Assembly: GCF_002074055.1 (NCBI RefSeq)
Contig: NZ_CP014619.1
Span: 1,054,001-1,118,000, forward strand
DNA length: 64,000 bases
Reading direction: 5' to 3'
Source: Frondihabitans sp. 762G35
GTDB taxonomy: Bacteria > Actinomycetota > Actinomycetes > Actinomycetales > Microbacteriaceae
Translations under genes and position numbers: made by a program
Notes under the pieces: generated by a model
Told to the model about the DNA's origin: nothing
Seen by the model: the letters and a program-made list of their open reading frames with translations, nothing else
Databases searched by the model: none
Shown here: positions 22,823 through 32,255 of the stretch, in pieces
Layout of the letters: every line of letters begins with the position of its first letter
Position numbering within the stretch: position 1 is the first letter of the stretch

Positions 22823-24580
22823 ATGGCTCAGACCGTCGCCGATCAGCTCATCGCCCAACTCGTCGAGGCGGGAGTGCGACGCATCTACGGGATCGTGGGG
22901 GACAGCCTCAACCCGGTCGTGGACGCCGTGCGAAGGACGGGCGGATCCGCGAAGGGCGGCATCGACTGGATCCACGTGCGGCACGAGGAATCCGCGGCGT
23001 TCATGGCATCGGCCGATGCGCAGCTCACCGGCGAGCTGGCGGTGTGCGCGGGCTCCTGCGGTCCGGGCAATCTCCACCTGATCAACGGCCTCTACGACGC
23101 GCACCGGTCGGGCGGCCCGGTCCTCGCGATCGCGAGTCACATCCCCGCGAACCAGATCGGCTCCTCCTACTTCCAGGAGACGCACCCCGACCGGCTCTTC
23201 GTCGAGTGCTCCGGGTACACCGAGATGATCTCGACCGCCGAGCAGGCCCCGCGAGTGACCGCGAGCGCCATCCGACACACCCTGGCCGGCGACGGAGTCA
23301 GCGTCATCACGCTGCCCGGCGACGTGGCGGAGTTCCCTGCGACGGCCTCGGCACCCGCGTACACGGCTCCCGCCCGCGCCACCCTCGTCCCCGACCGGGG
23401 TGACCTCCAGCGCCTCGCGGACGCCCTCAACGACGCGAAGACCGTGGCGATCTTCGCAGGAGCCGGGACCATCGGCGCGCACGACCTCCTGATGGACCTC
23501 GCGGAGACGCTGAAGGCGCCGGTGGGGCATTCGATGCGCGGCAAGGACATCGTCCAGTACGACAACCCCTACGACGTCGGGATGACGGGGCTCCTCGGCT
23601 ACGGCGCCGCGCACGCGGGCATCCACGACGCGGACGTCCTCCTGCTGCTCGGGACGGATTTCCCCTACGAGCAGTTCCTCCCGGACGGCGAGAAGGTGAC
23701 GATCGCGCAGGTGGACGCGAACGCCGCGCACATCGGCCGACGCGCCGACGTGCACGTCCCCGTGCACGGCGACGTGGGAGCGACGATCCACGCGCTCCTG
23801 CCGCTGCTGAAAGCCAAGAAGAGCCGCCGCTTCCTCGACGCGATGCTGAAGAAGCACGACAAGCTCATGAACGGCGTCGTCGGCTCGTACACGAAGGACG
23901 CCACGAAGATCCGCCCCATCCACCCCGAGTACGCGGCTTCGCTCCTCGACGAGCTGGCGGCCGACGACGCGGTGTTCACCGCGGACACGGGCATGTCGAA
24001 CGTCTGGAGCGCCCGCTACCTGACGCCGAACGGTCGCCGCCGCATCATCGGCTCCTACCTCCACGGGTCGATGGCGAACGCGCTGCCCCAGGCCATCGGC
24101 GCGGCGTTCGCGTACCCCGGTCGGCAGATCGTGTCGATGTCCGGCGACGGCGGCCTGTCGATGCTCCTCGGCGAGCTCGTGACCGTCGCGGCGTACCGGA
24201 TCCCGGTGAAGATCGTCGTGTTCAACAACTCGACCCTCGGCCTCGTCAAGGTGGAGATGCTCGTCGCGGGCTTCCCGGACTTCGGCGTCGACGTCCCCGC
24301 GACCGACTACGCCGCCGTCGCCCGCGCTCTCGGCATCCACGCCGTGCACGTGGACGACCCCGCGGATCTCCGCGACGCGTTCGAGGCCGTGCTCGAACAC
24401 GACGGCCCGGCGCTGCTCGACATCGCCACCGACCCGCGGGCACTCTCGCTCCCCCCGACGATCACGGGCGCGCAGGTCAAGGGCTTCGCGCTCGCGATGT
24501 CCAAGGTGGTCATGAACGGCGGTGCCGGCGAGGCCGTCGCGATGGCCCGGTCGAACCTCCGCAACGTGCCCCGCCCGTAG
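22823..24580 (+). CDS. poxB: pyruvate:quinone oxidoreductase (pyruvate oxidase type)
   Basis: A 585-residue ThDP-dependent enzyme with the three domains of the PoxB/acetolactate-synthase family. The catalytic Glu is in RHEESAAFMAS near residue 55, a central FAD/nucleotide-binding domain follows, and the ThDP-Mg motif SGDGGLSMLLGEL...NNSTLGLVK lies near 440-475. PoxB decarboxylates pyruvate to acetate and CO2 and passes electrons to membrane quinone, typically in late growth. The closest alternative is another ThDP decarboxylase, but the overall length and C-terminal region fit PoxB. Start at ATG 22823, in front of which lies CAGAGAGG. Confidence 0.85.
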   Translation: MAQTVADQLIAQLVEAGVRRIYGIVGDSLNPVVDAVRRTGGSAKGGIDWIHVRHEESAAFMASADAQLTGELAVCAGSCGPGNLHLINGLYDAHRSGGPVLAIASHIPANQIGSSYFQETHPDRLFVECSGYTEMISTAEQAPRVTASAIRHTLAGDGVSVITLPGDVAEFPATASAPAYTAPARATLVPDRGDLQRLADALNDAKTVAIFAGAGTIGAHDLLMDLAETLKAPVGHSMRGKDIVQYDNPYDVGMTGLLGYGAAHAGIHDADVLLLLGTDFPYEQFLPDGEKVTIAQVDANAAHIGRRADVHVPVHGDVGATIHALLPLLKAKKSRRFLDAMLKKHDKLMNGVVGSYTKDATKIRPIHPEYAASLLDELAADDAVFTADTGMSNVWSARYLTPNGRRRIIGSYLHGSMANALPQAIGAAFAYPGRQIVSMSGDGGLSMLLGELVTVAAYRIPVKIVVFNNSTLGLVKVEMLVAGFPDFGVDVPATDYAAVARALGIHAVHVDDPADLRDAFEAVLEHDGPALLDIATDPRALSLPPTITGAQVKGFALAMSKVVMNGGAGEAVAMARSNLRNVPRP

Positions 24581-24601
24581 CGGCGAGGCGCCCCGGCGGC
24601 G

Positions 24602-25957
24602 TCAGGGTCGCGCGACGCCCGCCGACCGGGCGACGAGTCGCGCGATGGCGCCGAGCGGGATGCCCAGCCAGCCGGGCCGGTTGCGCGACTCGTAGATCGC
24701 CTCGTACACGGCCTTGTCGATCTCGAACGCGTCGAGGAGGGCGCGCTGGGCCCGGACGTCGGTCTCGGCTCCCGCGTTGTAGCCGTCGACGAACGCGTGG
24801 CGCGAGGCGCTGGCCCAGGCGCTCGCGTCGATGCGCGGGCGTTCCTGCGCGAGCGACCCGGCGACGTAGTCGAAGGACCGGAGCATCCCGGCGACGTCGC
24901 GCAGCGTCACGTCGGGCCGGGACCGCTCGGGCATGGGTCGGAGCGGCTCGCCCTCGAAGTCGAGGAGCACCCAGCCGCGCTCGGGGCTCTGGAGGGCCTG
25001 CCCGAGGTGGAGGTCGCCGTGGATGCGCTGGAGCCCGGGCCAGTCGAGGGTCGCGACGACGTCGTAGACGGCGCGGATCGCGTCGGCGTGCTCGCCCACC
25101 TCGGGAACCTCCCGCGACGCGGTGGTGATGCGCCGCCGCATGCTCGCCAGGGCACCCTCGATTTCCGCGGGGCCGGCCTCGACCGTGCCGAGCTCGCTGG
25201 CCAGGGTGCGGTGCACCTCGGCGGTCGCGACGCCCAGCTCGTAGGCGGCCGTCGTGAAGTCCGTGGACGTGCGCGCGGCCTGCAGCGCGACCCGCCAGGC
25301 GTCCTCGGAGCCCGGCAGGAACTCCTGGGCGAACGCCAGGTGCCCGAAGGCCGCACCGTCGTCACGGCCGGGGTCGGGCCAGGACGCGGTGAGGTAACCG
25401 AACGACTCCGGCACCCGGGTCGACGACCCGCGGGTGAGAGCCGCCTGCGAGGTGACGTCGGGGTTCTCGCCGTGGTGGAGGACCCGGAACACCTTGGCGA
25501 TGACCGGGTGGGACTCGCCCTCGATGTCGTAGATGATCGACGTGTTCGACTGCTCGCCCTCGAGGACGCGGGAACGGGTGACGCGACCCGGGTCGGAGAC
25601 GCGGTGCCCGTCGGCCGTGACGTCGGAGCCCTCCACGTGCTTCTCCGACGCCATCGTCGCGAGGAGGGCGTGCGCGTAGGCGGGATCGTGGGGCCCGTCG
25701 TAGAGGTAGACCCCGTCGCTCGATCCGATGAAGGCCGCGTCGCCGCCGGGCAGCGGCGAGGTGCGGGCGACGACCGGCACCTGGTAAAGGACGGGCTTGT
25801 CGGGCGCTTCGTCGATCACGAGGAGCGTCATGACGAGACCTTCGTCGAGGGTCTCCTCCATGCTGCCGATCACGCGGAGGACGGGGGTTCGGCCCTTCGT
25901 GGCGTACCAGCGCTGACGCGCCATCCAGCCGGCGAAGAACGGGGCGACAGTGCTCAT
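24602..25957 (-). CDS. mak: maltokinase-type kinase
   Basis: A 451-residue protein matching maltokinase (Pep2/Mak). It has an N-terminal cap with WMARQRWYATKGR (residues 11-23), a glycine-poor nucleotide-binding lobe, the catalytic loop HGDLHLGQAL and the metal motif VLLDFEGEPLRP. The enzyme phosphorylates maltose to maltose-1-phosphate for the GlgE alpha-glucan pathway. Usually it is fused to or beside TreS; neither TreS nor GlgE is here, so the gene is orphaned. The ATG at 25957 is preferred because TACCGT lies exactly seven bases ahead. Confidence 0.82.
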   Translation of the reverse strand: MSTVAPFFAGWMARQRWYATKGRTPVLRVIGSMEETLDEGLVMTLLVIDEAPDKPVLYQVPVVARTSPLPGGDAAFIGSSDGVYLYDGPHDPAYAHALLATMASEKHVEGSDVTADGHRVSDPGRVTRSRVLEGEQSNTSIIYDIEGESHPVIAKVFRVLHHGENPDVTSQAALTRGSSTRVPESFGYLTASWPDPGRDDGAAFGHLAFAQEFLPGSEDAWRVALQAARTSTDFTTAAYELGVATAEVHRTLASELGTVEAGPAEIEGALASMRRRITTASREVPEVGEHADAIRAVYDVVATLDWPGLQRIHGDLHLGQALQSPERGWVLLDFEGEPLRPMPERSRPDVTLRDVAGMLRSFDYVAGSLAQERPRIDASAWASASRHAFVDGYNAGAETDVRAQRALLDAFEIDKAVYEAIYESRNRPGWLGIPLGAIARLVARSAGVARP

Positions 25958-26058
25958 CACCCCACGGTACGCCCCTGTCGTCCCCCTGAGACTGACCATT
26001 GTCCCCCTGTTCCCGGGAGCGGCCCCGGGACGGGGACCCGGCACGGTAGAACGGACGC
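25958..26058. promoter_or_regulatory. divergent leaderless promoters (mak / CYTH-CHAD)
   Basis: In this 101-bp gap the minus-strand TACCGT (25969-25964) ends seven bases before the mak ATG. The plus-strand TAGAAC (26047-26052) ends seven bases before the CYTH-CHAD ATG. Neither gene shows a Shine-Dalgarno sequence. Confidence 0.55.
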
Positions 26059-27603
26059 ATGTCGCGAACCGAGCAGATCGAGATCGAACGCAAGTACGAC
26101 GTGGACGGCGCCGTGCGCGTGCCCGACCTCCGGGGGACGGGCCCCGTCGAGACGGTGGCGGTCGACGAACCCGTGCTCCTCCGGGCGGTCTACTTCGACA
26201 CCGCCGAGCACCTCCTCCTCGCCAACCGCATCACCCTGCGTCGACGCACCGGAGGGCACGACGCCGGCTGGCACGTCAAACTCCCCGCGGGTCTCGGCGC
26301 CCGCCGCGAGCTGCACGCCCCGCTCGGGATCGACCCCGACGAGGCCCTCCCGGCGACCCTCCGCCACGCGGTCGAGATCGTCCTCCGCGGTCGGCCCCTG
26401 CATGCCGTCCTCGTGCTGGAGACGACGCGCACGGCCACCCACCTGCTCGACGCCGACGGGCGAGCGCTCGCCGAGCTGGCCGACGACGAGGTCGAGGCCA
26501 CGCATCCGGGCACGGCCGAGGTGCGGCGCTGGCGGGAGTGGGAGCTGGAGCTGGCCCCCGGCATCTCCCGCGCCGACGGCGAGTCCCTGCAGGATGCGGT
26601 CGGCGACGCCCTCCAGCGAGCGGGCGCCTCGGCCTCCGCCTCCGTCTCGAAGCTCTCGCGCGGCCTCGGCGACGCACTGCCCGCCGTCGTGGTCGCGGCT
26701 CCGGCCGATCCGTCGGAGTCGGCGGAGCGCCCCAAGAAGTCGTCCGCGGGGGCCTTCGTCACGCGGGCGCTCGACGCGGCCGTGACCGAGTTTCAAGAGC
26801 TCGACGGACCGACCCGCGAGGGGGAGGACGACGCCGTGCACCGCTTCCGGACCGCGACGCGGCGGCTCCGGGGCATCCTGCGTCTCGGCGGATCCGTGCT
26901 GGACGCCGACGAGGCCGCCCGGGTCGACGACGCGCTGGCCCGGATCGGTCGCGCCGCCGGCGCCAGTCGCGATCTGGAGGTCGCCCTCGCCCTCGTCGAC
27001 CGGACGGCGCTCGCCGCCCCCGAGTCGTTCGTCGCGCAGGAGACCCTCGGTCGTCTCCGCGCCTCGCTCCGGGAGTCCGCCCGCGACGCCGCACACGACC
27101 TCGACCGCGCGATGACCGACCCGTCGTACTTCGAGCTGCTCGACCGGCTCGACCGGCTCGTCGAGGTCGTGCCGAGCGGCGAGGACGCCGGGCGGAAGGC
27201 GGACGACGTCGTCGCGGGCCGGCTCCGGAAGGCCACCCGGCGCGCGAGGAGACGCCTCGACGCGGCCGTCCGATCGATCGAGAGCGGCGAGGTCGATCTC
27301 GCCCTCGTCCACTCCGCGCGCAAGGCCACGCGGACGCTCCGCTACGAGCACCAGGCCGCGCGACGCGCAGGAGTCACGGGGTCGGCGAGCCGGAAGGCCG
27401 CCCGGCGCGCGCACGACGTCCAGGACGTCCTCGGCGAGGCGCTCGACGCGGCGAACGCCGTCACGCTCTTCGTCGACGCCGCGGAGAAGGCGCGCTGGGC
27501 GGGGGAGGACACCTTCGGCTACGGGGTCCTCGCCACCGTCGCCTCCGCGGAGCGCGATCGCGCGCTCGCTCACCTTCCCCGTCTGGCGCGGCGTCTGGCC
27601 TGA
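26059..27603 (+). CDS. CYTH and CHAD domain protein
   Basis: A 514-residue two-domain protein. The N-terminal CYTH (triphosphate tunnel metalloenzyme) domain opens with the ExExK signature EIERK at residues 8-12 and ends near residue 210. The C-terminal CHAD domain (about 235-510) is helical and rich in conserved His, Arg and Lys (VHRFRTATRRLRGIL, VHSARKATRTLRYEH). CYTH domains hydrolyse or bind triphosphates and CHAD domains bind polyphosphate, so a role in polyphosphate or triphosphate metabolism is likely; the Pit phosphate transporter 12 kb away is not obviously linked. Confidence 0.87.
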   Translation: MSRTEQIEIERKYDVDGAVRVPDLRGTGPVETVAVDEPVLLRAVYFDTAEHLLLANRITLRRRTGGHDAGWHVKLPAGLGARRELHAPLGIDPDEALPATLRHAVEIVLRGRPLHAVLVLETTRTATHLLDADGRALAELADDEVEATHPGTAEVRRWREWELELAPGISRADGESLQDAVGDALQRAGASASASVSKLSRGLGDALPAVVVAAPADPSESAERPKKSSAGAFVTRALDAAVTEFQELDGPTREGEDDAVHRFRTATRRLRGILRLGGSVLDADEAARVDDALARIGRAAGASRDLEVALALVDRTALAAPESFVAQETLGRLRASLRESARDAAHDLDRAMTDPSYFELLDRLDRLVEVVPSGEDAGRKADDVVAGRLRKATRRARRRLDAAVRSIESGEVDLALVHSARKATRTLRYEHQAARRAGVTGSASRKAARRAHDVQDVLGEALDAANAVTLFVDAAEKARWAGEDTFGYGVLATVASAERDRALAHLPRLARRLA

Positions 27604-27609
27604 TCCGGC

Positions 27610-28164
27610 CTAGCGGGCGTCGAGGGTCTGGCGGGCGTCGAGGACCGCGACCACGCGGCGGACGGTCGCGTCGTTTCTGGCGGTCACCGTGACTCCGACC
27701 GAGCGCCAGAAGGCCGCGGGGACGCGCGACGCCAGCACTCCGTCGGGGAGCCACTGGTAGATCGCGCCGGGCGTCGCGACGAACTCCTCGGGCACGAGGT
27801 CGCGGGTGGTCGGCGCCGCCAGGAGAAGGGCATCGACGTCGAGCGGCGCCGCGGGGAACGAGACCAGGAGGCGCGTGGCGTCGCGATCGTCGCGCCGGAG
27901 CGGATTCGCCGCGGCGATCTCGCGGAAGCGCTCGCCCGCGACGATCACGAGCGGCGCGTCCACGCCGGTGCCGTCGCGGACGGCCTCCCGGAGGGTCGCA
28001 GGATCCGGGACGGCGCGGCCCGCGAAGACGACGTTCCCGCTGGCGAGGACCGTCGTCACGTCGTGAAACCCCAGGCCCTCGACCACAGCGCGGAGATCGG
28101 CCATCGCGATCCGCTTCGCCCGCCTCACGTTGATGCCGCGGAGCAGGGCGACGTGATCGGCCAC
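27610..28164 (-). CDS. DUF1697 family protein
   Basis: A 184-residue protein with the diagnostic start of DUF1697 proteins (ALLRGINVRRAKRIAMADLRAVVEGLGF...TVLASGNVVFAG). The family has a ferredoxin-like double-fold and no established function. Its GTG start lies three bases after the oligopeptidase stop, implying cotranscription. Convergent with the CYTH-CHAD gene, six bases between stops. Confidence 0.85.
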   Translation of the reverse strand: MADHVALLRGINVRRAKRIAMADLRAVVEGLGFHDVTTVLASGNVVFAGRAVPDPATLREAVRDGTGVDAPLVIVAGERFREIAAANPLRRDDRDATRLLVSFPAAPLDVDALLLAAPTTRDLVPEEFVATPGAIYQWLPDGVLASRVPAAFWRSVGVTVTARNDATVRRVVAVLDARQTLDAR

Positions 28165-28167
28165 GAC

Positions 28168-30312
28168 TCAGGCCAGGCCGAGGACGTCGAGGATCCAGGC
28201 CACCTCGAAGGCGCGCTCGCGCCAGGACTCGTAGCGTCCGCTGACGCCGCCGTGGCCCGCCTGCATCTCGATCTTCAGCGACACCGGGGCTCCCGCCTCG
28301 CGGAGTCGCGCCACCCACTTCGCCGGTTCGACGTAGAGCACGCGGGTGTCGTTGAGCGAGGTGACGGCCAGGATGCGCGGGTAGCCGGAGGCGTCGTCGG
28401 GCACGTTCTCGTACGGCGTGTACGAGCGCATGTACTCGTAGACCTCGGGGTCGTGCAGCGGGTCTCCCCACTCGTCCCACTCGATCACGGTGAGCGGCAG
28501 GTCGGGGTCGAGGATGCTCGTGAGGGCGTCGACGAAGGGCACGGCCGCGAGGATGCCGGCGAAGAGGCCGGGGGCGAGGTTGGCGACCGCGCCCATCAGG
28601 AGCCCGCCGGCGCTCCCGCCCTCGGCGACGAGCCTCTCGGGCGTCGTCCGGCCCTCAGCGACGAGGTGCTCGGCGACGGCGACGAAGTCGGTGAAGGTGT
28701 TCCGCTTCGTGAGCGTCTTGCCGTTCTCGTACCACTCGCGGCCCATCTCGCCGCCGCCCCGCACGTGCGCGACCGCGAAGACGACGCCGCGATCGAGGAG
28801 GCTGAGGCGGGCGACGCTGAAGCCGGGGTCGATGCTGTGCTCGTAGGAGCCGTAGCCGTAGAGGTGGAGCGGCGCCGGCTCGCCCTCGCGGACGAGGTCG
28901 CGTCGCCACACGAGCGAGACCGGCACGCGCGTGCCGTCGGCGGCGGTCGCCCACTCGCGGCGCTGCTCGTAGTCGCCGGCGTCGTAGTCGCCGAGGACGA
29001 CCTGCTGCTTGAGGAGCCGCCGACCGCCGGTGGTCACGTCGAGGTCGGAGACGGTCGTCGGCGTCACGAACGAGCTGAAGACGAACCGCGCCGTCGTCTG
29101 CGCGAACTCGGGGTTGGCGCTCCAGCCCGCGGTGAAGAGCTCCTCGTCGAAGGCGAGCGGCTCGAGGTCGCCGTAGCCGTCGGGGTGGAGGCCGATCACA
29201 CCGATCTGGGAGAGCCCGTCGGAGCGGAAGTCGACGAGCAGGTGCTTCGCGAACGCGTCGACGCCCTCGAGGCGGCGGCCGTCGCGGTGAGCGACGACGA
29301 CGCGGCGGTCGGTGGTCGACAGGGGGTCGTCGGCCGGGACATCGACGAGCTCGAAGCCGGGGGCGCCGTCGTTGTGGAGGACGAGGAGCCGGTCGCTGCC
29401 GCCGACGATGGCGTGCTCCACCTCGTACTCGACGCCCTCGCGACGGGGCCAGACGACGCGGAACTCGCCCGTCGGGTCGGCCGTGTCGAGGAGCCAGGTC
29501 TCGCTGGTGATCTTGGAACCCGCGTCGATGACGAGGTACTGGCGGCTGCGCGTCATGCCGACGCCGATCCAGTAGCGGTCGTCGGGCTCCTCGAAGACCT
29601 TGACGTCGTCGGTCGGGCCGCCGACCTCGTGCCGCCAGATGGTGTCGGGGCGCCAGGAGTCGTCGACGGTGGGGTAGAAGAGGTAGCGGCCGGAGGCGTC
29701 GAAGGTCGCGCCGGGCGCCGTCTCGGCGATGACGTCGGGGAGGTTCTCGCCCGTTCGGAGGTCGCGGATGCGGAGCGTGTAGCGCTCGTCGCCCTCGAGG
29801 TCGGTCGCGAAGGCGAGCAGGGCCCCGTCGGGGGAGACGTCGAAGCTCCCCATCGAGAAGAAGTCGTGACCTTCCGCCTCGACGTTGCCGTCGAAGACGA
29901 CCTCCTCGCCCGGTGCGGGCACGCCGGCCTCGATGACGGGCGGGGTCCAGTCGTCGGGACCGTCCACGGGCAGGCGGCACTGGATGCCGTACTGCTTGCC
30001 CTCCTCGGTCCGGGAGTAGTACCAGTAGTCGCCCTCGCGCGTCGGCACGCCGAGGTCGGTCTCCTGCACGCGGCCCTTGATCTCCTCGAAGATCGTGGTC
30101 CGCAGCCCCGCGAGGTGCTTCGTCGTGGCCTCGGTGTAGGCGTTCTCGGCCTCGAGGTGCGCCAGGACCTCGGCGCTCTCCTTCTCGCGGAGCCACTCGT
30201 AGTCGTCGACGAAGTCGTGACCGTGGTGCGAACGCGTGCGGGGCTTCTTGGCGGCTCGCGGAGCCGTCGGGGAGACGGCGTCGTCGGGATTCCGGGCGGG
30301 GGAGTGCTCCAT
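28168..30312 (-). CDS. ptrB: S9 prolyl oligopeptidase family, oligopeptidase B
   Basis: A 714-residue serine peptidase. The N-terminal seven-bladed propeller region starts at FVDDYEWLREKES and fills about 400 residues. The catalytic alpha/beta-hydrolase domain has the nucleophile EGGSAGGLLMG near residue 565 and the His motif QAGHGGVSGRYE near 687. Oligopeptidase B cleaves short peptides after Arg or Lys in the cytoplasm. The length and the SAGGLLMGAV block fit this branch better than prolyl oligopeptidase proper. TAGGCT (30324-30319) ends seven bases before the ATG, so the gene has a leaderless promoter despite lying close behind another minus-strand gene. Confidence 0.87.
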   Translation of the reverse strand: MEHSPARNPDDAVSPTAPRAAKKPRTRSHHGHDFVDDYEWLREKESAEVLAHLEAENAYTEATTKHLAGLRTTIFEEIKGRVQETDLGVPTREGDYWYYSRTEEGKQYGIQCRLPVDGPDDWTPPVIEAGVPAPGEEVVFDGNVEAEGHDFFSMGSFDVSPDGALLAFATDLEGDERYTLRIRDLRTGENLPDVIAETAPGATFDASGRYLFYPTVDDSWRPDTIWRHEVGGPTDDVKVFEEPDDRYWIGVGMTRSRQYLVIDAGSKITSETWLLDTADPTGEFRVVWPRREGVEYEVEHAIVGGSDRLLVLHNDGAPGFELVDVPADDPLSTTDRRVVVAHRDGRRLEGVDAFAKHLLVDFRSDGLSQIGVIGLHPDGYGDLEPLAFDEELFTAGWSANPEFAQTTARFVFSSFVTPTTVSDLDVTTGGRRLLKQQVVLGDYDAGDYEQRREWATAADGTRVPVSLVWRRDLVREGEPAPLHLYGYGSYEHSIDPGFSVARLSLLDRGVVFAVAHVRGGGEMGREWYENGKTLTKRNTFTDFVAVAEHLVAEGRTTPERLVAEGGSAGGLLMGAVANLAPGLFAGILAAVPFVDALTSILDPDLPLTVIEWDEWGDPLHDPEVYEYMRSYTPYENVPDDASGYPRILAVTSLNDTRVLYVEPAKWVARLREAGAPVSLKIEMQAGHGGVSGRYESWRERAFEVAWILDVLGLA

Positions 30313-30316
30313 GGGA

Positions 30317-30841
30317 TCAGCCTAGCGACGCCCCGGGAACGACCAGGTCGTCGATCGTCGGCCCGAGGACGGCGTTGCCCGGCTCGAGGTCGTCGACCCC
30401 GTCGTAGCCCCGGGCCAGGACCCGCACGGAGGCGTTGAGCCGGGCCTGCAGCTGCATGAGATGGAGCTCGTACAGGGCGGGATCGGCTTCGCTGTCGTCG
30501 AGGAACGTGTTGCACGCCAGGGTCATCCCGTCGAGGGTGGGGAGAGCCCTGGACCGTGGCACCGTGGCTCTCCTCGCGCTCCGGATCTCGCCCCGCAGCG
30601 ACGCGATCGAGTGGCGGGATCGCTCCCACGCGGGGTCGATGGCCTCGGCGCGCGGGCTCTCGCGGGGGACGCGCCGCCGGAGGACCCGGCGGAAGTGGAT
30701 CTCGTGCACCAGCTCGTTGAGCGCCGACTCCTCGGTGCCTCGCGCCTGGATCCGCGCGGCGAGGAGATTCGCCGCGAAGGCGGCGCCGGAGCCGAGGAAG
30801 GCGCCGACGGCCACGGTGACGAGGGTCGTCCAGAGGGTCAT
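30317..30841 (-). CDS. hypothetical protein with one N-terminal membrane helix
   Basis: A 174-residue protein. It has a hydrophobic helix (LWTTLVTVAVGAFLGSGAAFAANLL) at residues 3-27 and then a charged helical cytoplasmic domain rich in Arg, Glu and Leu; no family was recognised. The ATG at 30841 lies eight bases after TAGCCT, suggesting a nearly leaderless transcript. Its stop lies four bases before the oligopeptidase start. Confidence 0.65.
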   Translation of the reverse strand: MTLWTTLVTVAVGAFLGSGAAFAANLLAARIQARGTEESALNELVHEIHFRRVLRRRVPRESPRAEAIDPAWERSRHSIASLRGEIRSARRATVPRSRALPTLDGMTLACNTFLDDSEADPALYELHLMQLQARLNASVRVLARGYDGVDDLEPGNAVLGPTIDDLVVPGASLG

Positions 30842-30851
30842 GGCCCCGAGG

Positions 30852-31190
30852 CTACGGCCGACCGCCGACATCCTCCAGGCGTCCCATCAGCGACCAGACG
30901 GCCCTCGAGAGCTCGGGATGCCAGAGGGCGATCCCGCGGAGGAACTCGAGCTCGGCGTCGAGCGCCAGCCCGGTCTCGGCACCCGCTCCGGCGTGCCCGA
31001 ACGAGTCGGCGCGCAGGGAGATCACGACCTGCTCGTCGACGGACGGCAGGTCGGGGATGACCTCCCACGGGTCCTCGCCCGCCCGGCACCGCAGCTCGAT
31101 CAGGGTCCGCAGTTCGTCGTGGGCCTCGGCCCGCAGCACCTCGAGGCTGCGACCGGCGCCGCGGAAGCGGACCGGGCTCGGCTCAGCCAC
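30852..31190 (-). CDS. hypothetical protein, about 112 aa
   Basis: Encodes an acidic soluble protein, with segments such as DELRTLIELRCRAGEDPWEVIPDL; I do not recognise it. The start is uncertain. GTG 31190 follows GAGAGACGAG and a -10-like TAACAT (31228-31223); ATG 31238 would add 16 residues but lies upstream of that promoter. Only ten bases separate its stop from the next gene on the same strand. Confidence 0.5.
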   Translation of the reverse strand: MAEPSPVRFRGAGRSLEVLRAEAHDELRTLIELRCRAGEDPWEVIPDLPSVDEQVVISLRADSFGHAGAGAETGLALDAELEFLRGIALWHPELSRAVWSLMGRLEDVGGRP

Positions 31191-31337
31191 GCGCGCGCTC
31201 GTCTCTCGAAACCATTCGGAGGATGTTACGCCGAGCATCCTGCGCGGGGAATGCGCGCGGGTCCCCCGCGCGTTGCCCGTGTCGACGACCTCGCCCCGAT
31301 CGGGGGCTCGAGGCGCCGCCCTCGAGAAGGAGAAACG

Positions 31338-32255
31338 ATGCCTCGCTACCTGCGCTACGACGAGTTCGGCGGACCGGAGGTCCTCGACCTCGTGGAGGTC
31401 GACAAGCCCACGGCCGGCCCCGGGGAGATCGTCGTGCGGGTCCTCGTCGCGGGACTCAACCCCGTCGACTACAAGATCTTCCGCGGCTACGTGGCCGAGG
31501 TCTTCGGGGCCACCCTCCCCTCCGGCGTGGGCAACGACCTGGCCGGAGTCGTCGAGTCGGTCGGCGCGGGCGTCACCGGGTTCGAGGTGGGCCAGCGGGT
31601 CCTCGGCGGCGTGCGGAACGAGGCCGTCGCCGACTTCGTGGTGGCGACGCCCGACCAGCTCCTGCCCACCCCGGAGGGGCTCTCCGACGAGGTCGCCGGA
31701 AGCCTCTGGGTCGCCGGACGCACGGCGAAGGCGACCGTCGACCTGTTCGGTCTCACCGACCGGGACACCGTGCTCGTGAGCGCGGCCGCAGGAGGCGTGG
31801 GCATCCTGGCCGCGCAGCTCGCCGTGCGCACCGGGGCCACCGTCCTCGGGACCGCGAGCCCCCGCAACCACGAGCTGCTCAGGAGCCTCGGCGTCGTCCC
31901 CGTCGACTACGCCGGCGACCTCGTGGCGAACATCCGGGCCGCCGCCCCCTCGGGGATCACCGCCGCCCTCGACAACAACGGTCGCGCGACCATCGACGCC
32001 GCCTTGGCCCTCCGCCTGCCGGCCGACCGGATCAACACCGTCGCCGACCACGGCGCGATCGCCGAGCTCGGCATCCACGGCGTGGGCGGTGCCGAGGCGA
32101 CTCCCGCCGACCTGGCCGTCGTGGCGTCGCTGCTGGCCGCGGGAGACTTGATCCTGCCGGTCGACGAGGTGTTCCCGATCGAGCGCTCGGCGGACGCGTA
32201 CCGCGCCCTCGAGGGTGGCCACGTGCGCGGGAAGATCGTTATCGTCACGGAATGA
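31338..32255 (+). CDS. zinc-free MDR-family NADP-dependent quinone reductase
   Basis: A 305-residue medium-chain dehydrogenase/reductase. It has an N-terminal GroES-like domain (GEIVVRVLVAGLNPVDYKIFRG) and a Rossmann domain with the AAGGVG motif (VSAAAGGVGILAAQLAV, residues 153-169). The structural and catalytic zinc ligands of alcohol dehydrogenases are absent, which fits quinone-oxidoreductase-like members. It reduces quinones or enones with NADPH. AGAAGGAG precedes the ATG. Its TGA overlaps the ATG of the NUDIX gene (ATGA), indicating translational coupling. Confidence 0.87.
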   Translation: MPRYLRYDEFGGPEVLDLVEVDKPTAGPGEIVVRVLVAGLNPVDYKIFRGYVAEVFGATLPSGVGNDLAGVVESVGAGVTGFEVGQRVLGGVRNEAVADFVVATPDQLLPTPEGLSDEVAGSLWVAGRTAKATVDLFGLTDRDTVLVSAAAGGVGILAAQLAVRTGATVLGTASPRNHELLRSLGVVPVDYAGDLVANIRAAAPSGITAALDNNGRATIDAALALRLPADRINTVADHGAIAELGIHGVGGAEATPADLAVVASLLAAGDLILPVDEVFPIERSADAYRALEGGHVRGKIVIVTE

